Shown here piece by piece: positions 46,036-58,470 of a stretch of DNA of 64,000 nt. Source of the DNA: Batillaria attramentaria (lineage: Eukaryota; Mollusca; Gastropoda; Batillariidae); assembly GCA_018292915.2 (NCBI GenBank), contig JACVVK020000034.1:968501-1032500 (forward strand). Direction: 5' to 3'. A model generated the notes under the pieces. The model searched no databases. It had not been told where the DNA came from and was given only the letters and a program-made list of their open reading frames with translations. Position 1 is the first letter of the stretch. Each line of letters opens with the position of its first letter. The translations under genes and the position numbers were made by a program.

Positions 46036-47050
46036 CGGGGAGCCGGGATAGGCGAACGGTAAAGCCAGCGTTCACACCGGTGACGCGGCTATCCCGATTC
46101 TGACCGGCTTGCGGCGTCTAAGCGCTAGCGTTGCTTGGCCGCACGCGACTTCTCTCAGAAAATCATCTGCGCTGTACTTGTGAAAGCTTGTCTCGATCTG
46201 AGGTTGGCCTGTCTTGTCGCAGAAGGTTTCTGTTCAACTCTTAAGTGGTTTTTGTGGTGCTACTTGCGCGTACACTCACGTTGGAAGCAATTTAGTCTCG
46301 TTTTCTGTAGAAAATTCACTTTCATTCGCGATAATATAAAATTACAGAAAGGAAAGTCACGTTTATGAAAACGTCCCAGTTTTATAATATGTCTTGCGGC
46401 CACACCTAGAAGATTAGTGCAATTTGTGGCTTAGATCGAGCGCAGTTCGAGAAAGAAAATTGGTAGTGAATATTTTGTGGCTATGAACCAGCACTCGCCC
46501 CGGCTAAGAACCAGCCTGTATCAAACAGACGGTTGGCCGGTTCTTAGCCGAGGATTTCGCACTGCTCTGATATTTTCTTAAATTGCGAAAACACTAAAGC
46601 ATCCTACGTCACAACAATTGGCATGCAAGTCACAAAGACATCACGGATACGTGTCTGTTTTGAAACTACTGGAATTAACGTGGTATTTTTTGTCAGCTTC
46701 GTGTTAAACTGCAAAATAGCTCCCGAGTCTCATTGCAGTCGAACAAATATGACTCGTGTCCTTACATGAATAAAATTTTCGATATAAAATCGCTTTGGGT
46801 GGGAAGATGAAAGTCTTACTGATATGTGCATATAACAATATGATCAAATTCATTTCAGTTCTTAGCTTTCCTGGCAGCATTCTTGCACATCACCGCATGT
46901 GTGTCGCGCTTTTCCGGCCTAAAACAGTCACTGCGATCGACAGCCGGTTGGATTCGCGGCTTAGCCGCGTCACCGGTGTGGCGTTGAACTTTCAATGCTC
47001 GGGTCGTGAGCTCAAACCCCGACTGGGGCCAAATATTTGTGCTGGCCTTT
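46036..47050 (+). mobile_element. SINE family 1 copy interrupted by the short cluster C element
   Basis: The SINE head (46037-46072, GGGGAGCCGGGATAGGCGAA) continues after the insertion at 46981 (TTCAATGCTCGGGTCGTGAG ... GGCCAAATATTTGTGCTGGC). The two halves fit the family consensus with GCGTT duplicated at the junction. Confidence 0.85.
46073..46980 (+). mobile_element. Cluster C TIR element, short copy (908 bp) with 5-bp TSD
   Basis: Exact TIRs CACACCGGTGACGCGGCTA at both ends and TSD GCGTT (46068-46072, 46981-46985). It lacks the 2.16-kb middle of the long copy at 39749-42814, hence looks like its non-autonomous deletion derivative. An open frame of 96 codons near the right end is shared with the long copy and shows no domain. 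Confidence 0.9.
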
Positions 47051-47051
47051 T

Positions 47052-47079
47052 TAAGTTGTTTCTCTATAGAGAAACAACT
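47052..47079. repeat. Perfect 28-bp palindrome
   Basis: AAGTTGTTTCTCTA followed immediately by its reverse complement, with no loop. Confidence 0.92.
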
Positions 47080-47253
47080 TTATGAGACGGGGCAGATTTT
47101 GCTACGCGCAGCAGCAAGTTTCAGTGATACAAAACAAGACTGTGACGTTTCTCCAAACAATACTTACTTTCACGCACACAGTGACGTAACGAAATCTGCG
47201 TCATAGACACCTTACGTGCACACTTTGTGCTGCTGCGTTCTTTTTGGCGGGAA

Positions 47254-47257
<4 letters not shown>

Positions 47258-47332
<75 letters not shown>
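47258..47332. repeat. (GT)n microsatellite
   Basis: About 37 nearly pure GT units. Confidence 0.95.
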
Positions 47333-47333
<1 letters not shown>

Positions 47334-47862
47334 ACGGATGTAATGATGGCTATCTCCTAAACCACCTCGATGGAGGCCTTTTTACTTTGAGATAAAATGG
47401 GAAATCACCTTCTCCAGAGCTACCTTTCACGATTTTTAGCCTGCCGCATTTTCAGAAGAGTTATCGCCAATTTTAAAAAATCGGTCATGTTACGAAGTTT
47501 TTCGAAAAAGTTGTTCAAATTCCTTCATTTTCTAGACTTTGAAAGTTCACCCAATCACACTGCCTTGATTCGTGCTACAGCTCTGTAGCTCTGACTGGTT
47601 TTGTGTAAAAAAAATATTTCCGAGGTAGGGGTGGTTTGCACATAAGATCAAATATCTATGAAAAGACTACTGCAAATTACTTATCATCCCGGCGTTTTTG
47701 TCTAGTGTGACAACTGCACATATGACAGGAACTACTGCACTATTATATCTTTAGCATTTAGAATAACTGAACTTTTAGATAAACATAACTTTTTCAAGTT
47801 TCTGCGAGAAGCACCGGTCAAAAGAGTTCCAAATTTTCGATTTCATAAGTACAATCCAAGGT

Positions 47863-48012
47863 ATCGTTGGACTTCTAATGCTCGGGTCGTGAGTTTGTAT
47901 CCCGGTTGGGGCCATGCCAAACATTTGTGCTGGCTTTTTCACCGTTGCCCCGTCTTTGGTATCACACGTATGCGGTGGAAAAGGACGTTAAACCCCCAAA
48001 TACCCACCCATC
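47863..48012 (+). mobile_element. SINE family 1 copy, 5'-truncated
   Basis: Starts inside the head at CGTTGGACTTCTAATGCTCG, then B-box region, body and CACCCATCC tail. Confidence 0.83.
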
Positions 48013-48029
48013 CTCTCTCTCTCTCTCTC

Positions 48030-50380
48030 TCTCAGCAACAACAGAAAAACCCCTGAACGTCCCCATCCCCCCCCTCCCTCCCCTCCCTCCACTACCATAT
48101 CCCTCCAAACCCTGCGCAAATCTGTCAACATTTCATTAGTATCTCCGTGAGTTAGTCATCGTGTAATATCAGCAAATACAATGACTTACTTTGACAGTGA
48201 AACCCTGTTAACCAACTGCTAACCGACACTGAGCGAAACGTTGTCTCCTTCTCAAGTTTAGCGTGAATTACACCACAAGCATATTTTGCAGTCAGCGACG
48301 GCAAAGAAGGCTCTTTGTGTGCTATGAATGAGTGTCATGCGGTGTTACTGGACAATGTACGCACTTGTATACATACCACCTGCAGACATTATGCACAGGG
48401 AGAAAAACACGTATAACTCTTTTTAAAGCAGCAGGGGTTCAAGCGCTTGCGACTCTGATAGCGCTAAATTGCTCGTCAGTTTTGTGTGCTTGCTTTAAGT
48501 GTCTAAAATTATTTAACTTATGCTGCTGGAACACTTGACTTTCAAAGAAACAAAAACAGAAAGCTGTCTTTTATGTCACTATACGGTTCAGGCCACGGGT
48601 TGAGGAAACGACCCCAGAAATGTTACATAAAGCGCAAAAGTTATCGTGATTTTATGCAAATTTCAGTCCAAAGCTCGTGAAAACGAAATCATTTTTAAAT
48701 CACAAAAGTTGTCTTTATGTAACTAAACGTGTCCGACCAAAGGGTGTCAAAACAATCGCACACATATGCTTTGGGGCAATTGCATCACGTCAGTTACGCA
48801 ATTTCTGCTTCAACGAGTTGAAACACTGTACGGAACCCTTCACAAAATATTATAGGCAGAGCCGTAGCACAGCTCCTAAAAGTGCTCCGGCCATAAAAAA
48901 TAAATTAAAAGGTACGGTCCCTGGCCATTACTATGTTCTCCTCAACTTCAACGGAAAACAAAAGAATTACTTGTTACTTGTTTGAACGGGGAAACGCAAG
49001 TTAAACAATATTTTGATGAAGAGGAAGAGGAAGAACTTTTGCTTTAGAAACCCTCCTGAATGTACTCATGAAGATGAGTTTTTTTTGTTTTGTTTTGTTT
49101 TGTTTTATGCCAAAAAGTGGTCCGGCCATGGTCGGAGTGGCCGGTAGGGCTGCTACGGCCCTGATAGGGAAAGGCATACAGTGTTTAAACGGCATTATTT
49201 TGGGTCGAAACCAGTCTGGCTACTGAGAAAAGTGCGTAACTGACATTCCATTTCTAGCAGTTCTTCTGGTATTGCCTGATCTGAGCCTGCAGAAACCACC
49301 GCAGTTACATTTATACTTCTGTCAAAATCCCCCCCGTAAGCTATTTCTCTAGCACGGGCTTCTGTCGTGGCCGCGTGAAACACGTGGATGAATTAATTTG
49401 CCGCAGCTGTCATTGCTCGCTAATTCTCAGTCTCGTCCCATGTTCTGCTGACTACTCCAGCAGGCAAACGGAAAGCGTTACAAAACATTCCACTCACCGT
49501 GCGTCAGTGTAAGCAACATGCGCCGGTACAGTCGGAGCTACCAGCGTAGTGTCAGGCAGGAAGATTTATCGGCAACTGACTGCAAACCACTCCGCGGAAG
49601 TTTTTCTGACGGCGAACCACACGGAAGTTTTTTCTGACGGCGAACCACACGGAAGTTTTTCCACGATGCACTGCGGTAGTGTGAACTTATTTCCCGCGCC
49701 GATATGCAGTTGCTCGAACGGCGATTTCAGACTAGGAAATACTGAAACATGTTTGCGGAGATAGGCCTCACTACGGTCGGTCGGTCAAATGCCTAACTTG
49801 AGTCTGTCTACCTTTCCCATGCGGCGGGTGGTAGGGTCGGCCTCTCTCGGCTGCATTTCGCAATACGAGTACGTAGTACCCGTACACTGTCGGCGCGCCA
49901 GCACTCCTAGCTTTGACAGTATCCATCAAAGGGGACAGGTTACCAGGTGGAAGAGGGGGTGGTGCTAGTAACACGAGTAGAACTTCCACAAGTTTAGTAG
50001 TGCGGTGGACTCGGCTCATCCGTGGTAGGGGTGGGTAGCTTTCCAACTACGGATAGTCAGTTAGTGCTACATGTACCATTAATTGTTAGAAGAATTCGTA
50101 GCTGCTGAAAGGCCTGTGACTGAGGGAGTGTTTTCTGGTCAGTTTTGGACTTGCTGCAGACTTTTCTATGGTGACGTAGAGACTCATTTACATAACTAGG
50201 CCAAAGACCCGGCGTTACAAAATGGAAAAGAGCCGGATACATGAACCGTCTAAGTGTAACGTGTACATAACATTCAGTGTTCATCGTAGGGGCAAATATT
50301 TCCACTGCCGGCAAGCAGAATTCGTGTTAGTTTGCAGTAGTGGTGATTAATTTTGTGACTTCTGCGCTGGTGTCGTATGC
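48030..50380. other. Upstream stretch, nothing coding recognised
   Basis: A 62-codon minus-strand frame at 49195-49383 and a 102-codon plus-strand frame at 48677-48985 have protein-like composition, but no start context, splice support or family match. A short direct repeat (GACGGCGAACCACACGGAAG) lies at about 49608-49650. Confidence 0.35.
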
Positions 50381-50387
50381 CTCAGGG

Positions 50388-50497
50388 TCTCTCTCTCTCT
50401 CTCAGCCGCGAATTAGTCTTTGTGGCTTGCGCGGCTTTAAGCCCTAAAAACTCACTCACTCACCCACTCTCTCTCTCCCCCCCCCTCTCTCCCCCCC

Positions 50498-50564
<67 letters not shown>
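50388..50564. repeat. (TC)n, LINE 3' end and (CA)n
   Basis: LINE-type end TTTGTGGCTTGCGCGGCTTT with (ACTC)n tail at 50408-50462, then TC/CCCC runs and a CA run to 50564. Confidence 0.8.
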
Positions 50565-50566
<2 letters not shown>

Positions 50567-51138
50567 CGACTGGGACCAAGACCACTTAGTAACAGTGCAT
50601 TTAGACTGTATCTTTAGCAGTAAACTGTTTTGGGGCCGTTCCTCTCGGTGACGTTCTGTGTTTCAGTTTATCAGTGTTGATCTGTTCGAACAAAAGCACA
50701 AGAAAAGACCGTGCCTAATTTACATGTAAATGGGTTAGGCTGCTCAGCGAGGTTCAGTCTCCTCACTAGTACGAACTCCTACTAAACATGCCTAGTGTGA
50801 GTTTGCACCTTTCGTTGGTAGTCTGAGGGACCTTGGCATAATTATGCACAGGTGCAGGAGTGTCACCTACTTCACAAAAGCATTGGCCGGTCGCACACTC
50901 CTCCTTGTTAATGGTTTAAAGCGTAGGTCGAGTCAACACAGCACTTTGTGAATACTCCCTTATTGCGTATGTCGCCTCTGTCTTTCAGTGAGGTGAGCGA
51001 AGTACAACACCACGCTGTGTATTATGGTTGTTGACAACGAAACTGTACTGGTGTGAGTTTCTTTGTAACGGCTTTTTAAATCTTCGTCATAGAATTTCCT
51101 ATATCCGTCTCGCGCCTTGAAAACACCTTCCCATCGCC

Positions 51139-51139
<1 letters not shown>

Positions 51140-51214
<75 letters not shown>
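51140..51214. repeat. (CA)n microsatellite
   Basis: Nearly pure CA run, followed 60 nt later by poly-C/poly-A and (CAAA)n to about 51470. Confidence 0.95.
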
Positions 51215-51216
<2 letters not shown>

Positions 51217-51868
51217 TCTAATCCCTCAGGCAAATGAACGGTTTACCGCGACCACTTTTACGAACAAAACACCCCCCCCCCCCCCAAAAAAAAAAAAAAG
51301 GAAAACAAAAAAAACCCAAAGCAACAAAACAAAACAAACCAAATCAAACAAACAAACGAGCAAACAAACAAAATAAATAAAACAAAAAACCAAAAAGAAG
51401 CAAAAACACAAACAAACCAACAAACAATAACAACACACCAACAACAACAACACAACAAACAAACAAACAAAAATCCAACGTGCTACAAGATGTGTGAATC
51501 CCAGAACTGCCAGAAATGAAAACTGCATAGGCCGGCAAAGTGTTTGTTTGTTTGTAGTATCGTATCCGGAACATTGTCGAAAAACGTCTTCAGCGTAAAC
51601 TTAGTACAAACATTTCCAAAGATCATGGACAAAATGCCGTGAACAGCAACAGGAAACTTGAACCGGCGTTACCTGCGGCTGTCAGTGACGACCGTATGTG
51701 AAATTGAACTGGTGAGAGAATACGGAATGTCAATCACATTCCACCAGCTCGACATTCAGCCATATCGGACAGAGACCACCCTGCTTTAAAAGCTTTCCAA
51801 TCGAAACTGACAACCCTTGCCTGAAAATCGCGCGATCCATGTCAGTGTCTTCAACAGAAACTGAAGAG

Positions 51869-51974
<106 letters not shown>

Positions 51975-52358
51975 AACGGACAGGCAAGTCAGTTATCAGC
52001 AAACTAGGGAACGTGTTCTTCGAGACGTGCTCTGAGAGAGAGAGAGAGAGAGAGAATGCTTTGTAAATAACTATGAACTATTTCAGCCGCGTCTTTGCAA
52101 ATCTGTTGCAAAACTTCTCCGTCAGATGTAAGAAATCATTACAAGCTTGTTTGGAAAAGTAGCTATCAACGAAATTCTACTGTTAAAAAACAAAAAAAAA
52201 AAAAAACCCTTCCGACAATTACAGGAAATATTTCTGAACCAACGAAATTGATTTCGTTGTAGATTTCGCTCCATTTCATTAGAGGTTTTGCACAGCCCTA
52301 TAGAAATGAGAATGGTATTATTCCAGATATATAAAACTTTCATATCCTGCGTTGGTAA

Positions 52359-52523
52359 GGGTGGACGAATGGTAGAGCGTTGGACTTCTAATGCTCGGGT
52401 CGTGAGTTCGTATCCCGGCTTGGGCCAAATATTTGTGCTGGCTTTTTCATCGTTGCACCGTCTTTGACATCACCCGTATGTGGTGGAAAACGACGTTAAA
52501 CTCCCAAACATCCACCCACCCAC
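52359..52523 (+). mobile_element. SINE family 1 copy, with 13-bp TSD
   Basis: Flanked by CCTGCGTTGGTAA at 52346-52358 and 52524-52536. Nearly complete; begins at GGGTGGACGAATGGTAGAGC. Confidence 0.9.
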
Positions 52524-53526
52524 CCTGCGTTGGTAAACCAGAAAAAAAAAATCAGACCATTTGCAGCTACAGAACTTGAACGAACCAGAAAGAAACGAAA
52601 CGGGAAAAAAAAACAAAACAAAACAAACAAACAAACAAAAACTGATTAAAATGTAATGATGGACAAGTGATGACAACTGGCCTACGAGGCAGTATAAACC
52701 TAGGACATGCAGGAGACGCTGCACCTTCATGCTAATTTATCGAACTCTCGATAAAAAAAAAATTAAAAAAATACAGAAAACAAATAATTACAACTAGGTA
52801 AACTAAACATAAATACTAAGCGTATATACAGCAAATATTGCAACTTATCAGGTGATGGCGAAGAGAAAAGGTAGTCCCCCCCCCTCATCCATCCCCCCCC
52901 CGGCCTCCCCCCCAAAAAGGGTTGCTTGAGGCTACTAAGTTCAGGATTACTCACTGCGTATTCCTGTAATTCATGACAGTGACACGAACTCGCAGGTGTT
53001 TTTCCTACCCACACAGCTATACGGAAGAGTTATGTTACCTGCATGAAGGGACGCACTTTGCCTTCGACGGGGCGATCCAGTCACTATCCGATGAAAAACT
53101 GACAAATACGTGCACGTATGCACATCAGTTTCTCTTTCGTTGTCAACAATTACGCATGAAATTTCTCTGTGGTGTATACATAATGTACTGTACACGCACA
53201 GTTTTGACATGCCTTATTTCTCATTGTCCAAGATGGTACTGTTTCAGTCCTCATCGACTTTGTCTCGAATCTTGTCATCCACGGTTGGCTGAACAGATAG
53301 GCGAGGCATGAACGTCAAATGTTCACCTAGCAACCAAGGGGACCTTCTAAGTGAGTCATTGTCGCGTACGCCTTCAGGGGTACATGTACTAGATGTGAGC
53401 TGTCCGAAGTGGAGGGCCAGATAGACAGATTGATAGATAAATAGAGGGGGGGGGGGGGGGAGGCGAGGGGAGGGGGGCGGTTGGAAGATGTCACTTACGA
53501 AGCCTGGATAACACTGTTCGCAAATG

Positions 53527-53597
53527 AGGGTGGGTGGGTGTTTGGGAGGTTTAACGTCCTTTCCACCACGTATGGGTGATATCAAAGACGTGAATGA
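53527..53597 (-). mobile_element. 3' fragment of SINE family 1, cut by a 53-bp retroposon end
   Basis: Tail and body to ATATCAAAGACG; the rest is missing, and the LINE tail insertion follows directly. Confidence 0.75.
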
Positions 53598-53650
53598 GTT
53601 AGTTAGTTCGGGCTTAACGCCGCGCAAGCAACAAAGACTAATTTGCGGCT
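53598..53650 (-). mobile_element. 53-bp LINE 3'-end insertion with 13-bp TSD
   Basis: Flanked by AAGACGTGAATGA at 53585-53597 and 53651-53663. It consists only of the (GTTA)n tail and about 40 nt of LINE 3' end (CGGGCTTAACGCCGCGCAAG), an extreme 5' truncation. Confidence 0.85.
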
Positions 53651-53703
53651 AAGACGTGAATGAAGTGAGGCTGGATTCTGGTGTCTTTCTATTGGAGCAA
53701 AGG

Positions 53704-53886
53704 GCGGAGGGGGGGGGGGGGGTTGGGGTTGGGGGTTTAACGTCCTTTTCCACCACATACGGGTGATATCAAAGACGGGGCAACGATGAAAAAGTCAGCA
53801 CAAATATTTGGCCCCAGCCGGGATACGAACTCACGACCCGAGCATTAGAAGTGCAATGCTCTACCATTCGGCTACCCCGGCTCCCC
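53704..53886 (-). mobile_element. SINE family 1 copy, with 10-bp TSD
   Basis: Flanked by GGAGCAAAGG at 53694-53703 and 53887-53896; full length with a G-rich tail. Confidence 0.87.
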
Positions 53887-53960
53887 GGAGCAAAGGTTTC
53901 TTGTTGAAGAGTACGGTTCATGACAAACGGGGAGACGTTTTTGTTTGAACAAACGAGGAA

Positions 53961-54370
53961 CAATAATAATAATGATAATAATAATGAGTATTGTATAGGC
54001 GCTTTACCCAGTTTCGTGAATTGGCTCAAAGCGCCGCGAACTGAACCCAACACGCACGCTCACGTGAATCACGCGCTTTCTCTCACACACTGGACATAAA
54101 CACATGACAATCACGTGGTGCGAAGGGTCAGCTCAGCTATTTAAATTTCGGAATTTAGAATTGCATTTATTTTTCAAATCTGGTGGGCTGAACATTTCCA
54201 AAGCAGAGGGGGAGGAAGCCGGAGCACCCGAAGAGAGAACCCCCAACGATCGGCCCGCATGAACGGTGCCACATACGAGAAGGAAAAATTCTTTGACCCC
54301 GAGTGGGGCTCGAACCCCTGAGCTCTCGCACTGGTGACAAGTCTCTTAACCACTAGACCACCGACCGCCC
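53961..54370 (-). mobile_element. tRNA-derived SINE, family 2 (full length)
   Basis: Reverse-strand partner of the copy at 44673-45075: (AAT)n tail, body, then GGGGTTCGAGCCCC and TGGTCTAGTGGTTAAGAG in the tRNA part. Confidence 0.85.
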
Positions 54371-54788
54371 GAAAACAGCTTGAAATACGCTCCCGAAACA
54401 TAGGGCAAAGGCATGTTGTAGGCGCATGTCACACTGACGAGAAACACGGGAAAACGATATGTTCGCTGTTTGTTCGGACTAAAAACACTTCCGTATGACA
54501 TCCAGCCTAATGAGCGATTAAAACAATTGCACGACGGCGCTAGTGACGTCACCTGCGTTGGAGATACGAAAATGTTCTGGTTTCGGTAGTCTGAATTCAA
54601 AATCGGTTGGCGGCAGTCGTCAGTCCTTGGACTGAAAAGAGTGATGATCACGTGACATAACTCCTGTTTTCAGTCTCTGATTACGGCTGTGGTATTAGGG
54701 GTTTTTGTGTTTTTTTTTTTAAAACGGAAAACCCTATGTTCAAAGACTTGTATACTAAGATGATCATGTAACCCGAGTCTACCCAAGA

Positions 54789-55402
<614 letters not shown>

Positions 55403-55872
55403 TCTTGTATCCTGTTTGTGGGTCTGCTTTTTGTGTAAACTATTGCTAGTTTTGTTCACTTTTGTTTATCTTGGAATTACTTTACCTTCATGTTTACCTT
55501 ACCTTTTCCGCTTGTGCTTGATGTTATATAAGTATATTGTCCAGTCTTGTAAGAAAATGACAAAAACAGAAATAATAATAATAATAATTAAAAAACCCAC
55601 GGAAAACCCACCTTTGAAATCTTCTCACAGAGAGATGAGATGTCATGGAAACACGGACACCAGTGCAGCTCCGTACGCTATACTAGAAAATGTTGCAGTG
55701 CCCAGTTACATTTGGACTGTGTATTCTATATAGTCTACGTGTGTGCAATCCTAAACCATAAAAATACCCGCCCCCTTTCTCATAAAAAAAACACTAAACA
55801 AACAGATAAACAAACAACAACAACAAAATTGCTAGACGTCAGATGGGTTCCAAGTGATCCCAAGGTTGAAAG

Positions 55873-55998
55873 TCGTGAGTTCGTACCCTGGCTGGGGCCA
55901 AATATTTGTGCTGGCTTTTTCATCGTTGCCCCGTCTTTGATATCACCCGCATGTGGTGGAAAAGGACGTTAACCCCCCCCCCCCAAACACCCACCCAC
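55873..55998 (+). mobile_element. 5'-truncated SINE, family 1, with ~13-bp TSD
   Basis: Flanked by CCAAGGTTGAAAG at 55860-55872 and 55999-56011; starts at the B-box region TCGTGAGTTCGTACCC. Confidence 0.87.
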
Positions 55999-56698
55999 CC
56001 AAGGTTGAAAGGGACCCCATACTGGTAGGTGCTTACCCCAGCATTTTTTGATGTCGAAATGTCTAGGAGATGTTGCGAAAGGCAAAGCACGTGGCACTGC
56101 GCCAGGCCAGCCCCTTTTTAGTTTTTTATGGCCGGCTACTGTCCTGAAATTCCCGCCCACTCTGATTAAGGTTGCTTTTTTACTACCCTCTGTCTTGCTA
56201 CATGTATGCATTGCGAAACTGATAATGGGCGGGTCAGTTTCGTCTCGAACTCACTTTCTCAGCGATAGAGAATAGTCAATTGCGCTCGTCAGTTCTGCTG
56301 AGGTGGTACTTTGGGACCAATTTATCAAAGCTCTGTCTCTCTCTCTCTCTCTCTCTCGCTGATTTTTGTTTCCCTCCTGTGGCCTATCTTTTAAGATGTC
56401 AAAATTTAATCACACCAACAGTGAGTAAAATTTTCTCCCCAAATTACAAGTTTGTGACACAGCACGCGAAAACCGCGCCAAAGTCGCTGTTTTTTTTTTT
56501 TTTTTTTTTTTAAATTTTAGCTAGGCCAGAAAACGTGTCGCCAGGTACAAGAACTGGCTACTGATCCTCCCAGCTTCAAAGAGTCATAGTTAAAATCTCA
56601 ATACATTTGTCAGGCATACAGCAACGCCATGGAAAACTTTCATCGAATGCGCTTTTCCATGCATCAGAATCAGACACTTGGGTTTCAATATTTACAAG

Positions 56699-56900
56699 GG
56701 GGTGAGCGGTGGTCTAATAGGTAGCGTGTCGGATTTAGCTGCTGCGCGGCTGCACGGCCGTCACCAGTGTCACGACGATGAAGCGTGGGTTCGAGCCGAT
56801 GTCGAGCTTGTGATAATTATGCGATACCGGTTTTTCCTGTTTTCCGGGCTGCTCATCGGGGGTTTCTCTCCGGGTGATCCGGCTTTCCTCCCCCAGCAAA
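56699..56900 (+). mobile_element. SINE related to family 2, diverged head
   Basis: GGTGAGCGGTGGTCTAATAG, a long anticodon-region insertion, then GGGTTCGAGCC and CTCTCCGGGTGATCCGGCTT as in family 2. Confidence 0.6.
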
Positions 56901-56979
56901 ATTGTAAAAAAGATAGGATAGGTATTGGGTTGCGCTGCATCGCGGCGACACGCTTTCCCCGGGGGGGGGGGGGGGGGGG

Positions 56980-57145
56980 GAGCCGGGGTGGTCGAATGGT
57001 AGAGCGTTGGACTTGTAATGCTCGGGTCGTGAGTTCGATCCCGGCTGGGGCCAAATATTTGTGCTGGCTTTTTCATCGTTGCCCCGTCTTTGATATCACC
57101 CTATGTGGTGGAAAAGGACGTTCAACCCCCAAACACCCACCCACC
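56980..57145 (+). mobile_element. SINE family 1 copy (full length), with 13-bp TSD
   Basis: CTTTCCCCGGGGG at 56953-56965 and 57146-57158 flanks the copy plus a poly-G stretch. It sits inside an older SINE or LINE tail (GGGATAATAAAG). Confidence 0.87.
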
Positions 57146-57335
57146 CTTTCCCCGGGGGAAGCATCCCGAATTTTCCGAAAGGGATAATAAAGTTTTTATT
57201 TTTTTTTATGTATCTGAAACCACTGTTTTGTCTGGTTGGCGTATATGTTGTTCTACGTACGGAGAAGTGTAGCGCGTAATAATAAGAATAATACATCATA
57301 TTTATAAGGCGCCCGTCTCTGAAAGGCAGACTCAG

Positions 57336-57339
57336 AGCG

Positions 57340-57406
<67 letters not shown>

Positions 57407-57409
57407 CAC
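57336..57409. repeat. (GC)n/(CA)n microsatellite
   Basis: GCGCGC then CA run with one CCA break. Confidence 0.93.
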
Positions 57410-57632
57410 GAACATGGACAGAGGGACCCAGTTACAGTGGACGCCGGATATAAGCATCTCGGATATAAGAAAACTCGGTTATTGCCAACGAATTTTTTTC
57501 CCCCGGCCAAACTCTTCTTTATTATGTATTACAAAAACTCGGATACAAGAAACTCGCTTATAAGAAAACTCGGTTTTAGGAAAGCAAATTTCTTGTCCCG
57601 CTTGATACAAAAACTCGGATATAAGAAACCGA

Positions 57633-57717
57633 AAGGACATTTCCAAGAAAATTTCACTCATTGTAAGAAACCGAAAGTACATTTCCAGGAAAATTTCACT
57701 CATTCTAAGAAAACAGG
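57633..57717. repeat. ~41-bp direct repeat, two units
   Basis: GGACATTTCCAAGAAAATTT and GTACATTTCCAGGAAAATTT start two adjacent units ending CACTCATT(G/C)TAAGAAA, within the pogo-like element. Confidence 0.85.
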
Positions 57718-57907
57718 TCAGGTCTGACGTCACTTAGGACAGGCACATGATGGCGCATGATTTTCTTTTCTTGAATTGGTTCTTTACCATTGTGTTCCGT
57801 GCAAAATTGAATGTTGGCAAGAAGAAAAAATACGAGATGCATTTTTGTTGTTCTATTGTTATATGTTGTTTTTATTATTATTTTGTTTTTTTGCCTGATT
57901 GGGAGCT

Positions 57908-57949
<42 letters not shown>

Positions 57950-58219
57950 GTCTGTCTCTGTCTACAGGGCTCGCGTTAAGGAGAATAAAACTATCAGTAT
58001 TAGACTAACTGTTGATCAATTCCTTTCTTTGACAATATACGTGGTCCATCTTTCCTCCATCCCCCTTCCCCCTCCCAACAGAAAAAAAAGCTAATTTGCA
58101 GTTTTTTTCAGCCAAATTAGACACGGGAAGCATTGCATATCACACTCTAATGGGACGAGTGTTTTATAGATCAAAAGTTGATACATAATGCACTTTTAAT
58201 ATATCCTATAAATACAAGG

Positions 58220-58224
<5 letters not shown>

Positions 58225-58251
<27 letters not shown>

Positions 58252-58345
58252 CCCTTACTTCTTTTTTGTTTGTTTGTTTGTTTGGTTGGTTGGTTGGTTA
58301 GTTGGTTGGTTGGTTGGTTGGTTTGGTTGTTTTTTGTTTTTTTGT
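58225..58345. repeat. (CT)n and (TTGG)n/(TTTG)n runs
   Basis: CT run 58225-58252, then TTTG and GGTT runs to about 58345, inside the left half of the pogo-like element. Confidence 0.9.
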
Positions 58346-58450
58346 TTGTTTGTTTTTCTTACCACATGACCGCCAGCGCTACAGTTGGGAAGCAAAAACA
58401 GTATTTTCATGTTCAAACAAAAATATCTGACACTGAAGGACACAAGCGCA

Positions 58451-58470
58451 CTTACTTACTTACTTACTTA
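58451..58470 (-). repeat. (GTAA)n 3' tail of the LINE
   Basis: On the minus strand the ORF ends CCT AAG TAA and is followed directly by GTAA units to the target duplication; there is no separate 3' UTR. Confidence 0.9.

Noticed and set aside
49195..49383. Minus-strand 62-codon frame with protein-like composition
   Set aside because: A possible AG acceptor exists within it, but no donor, start context or relative could be established.
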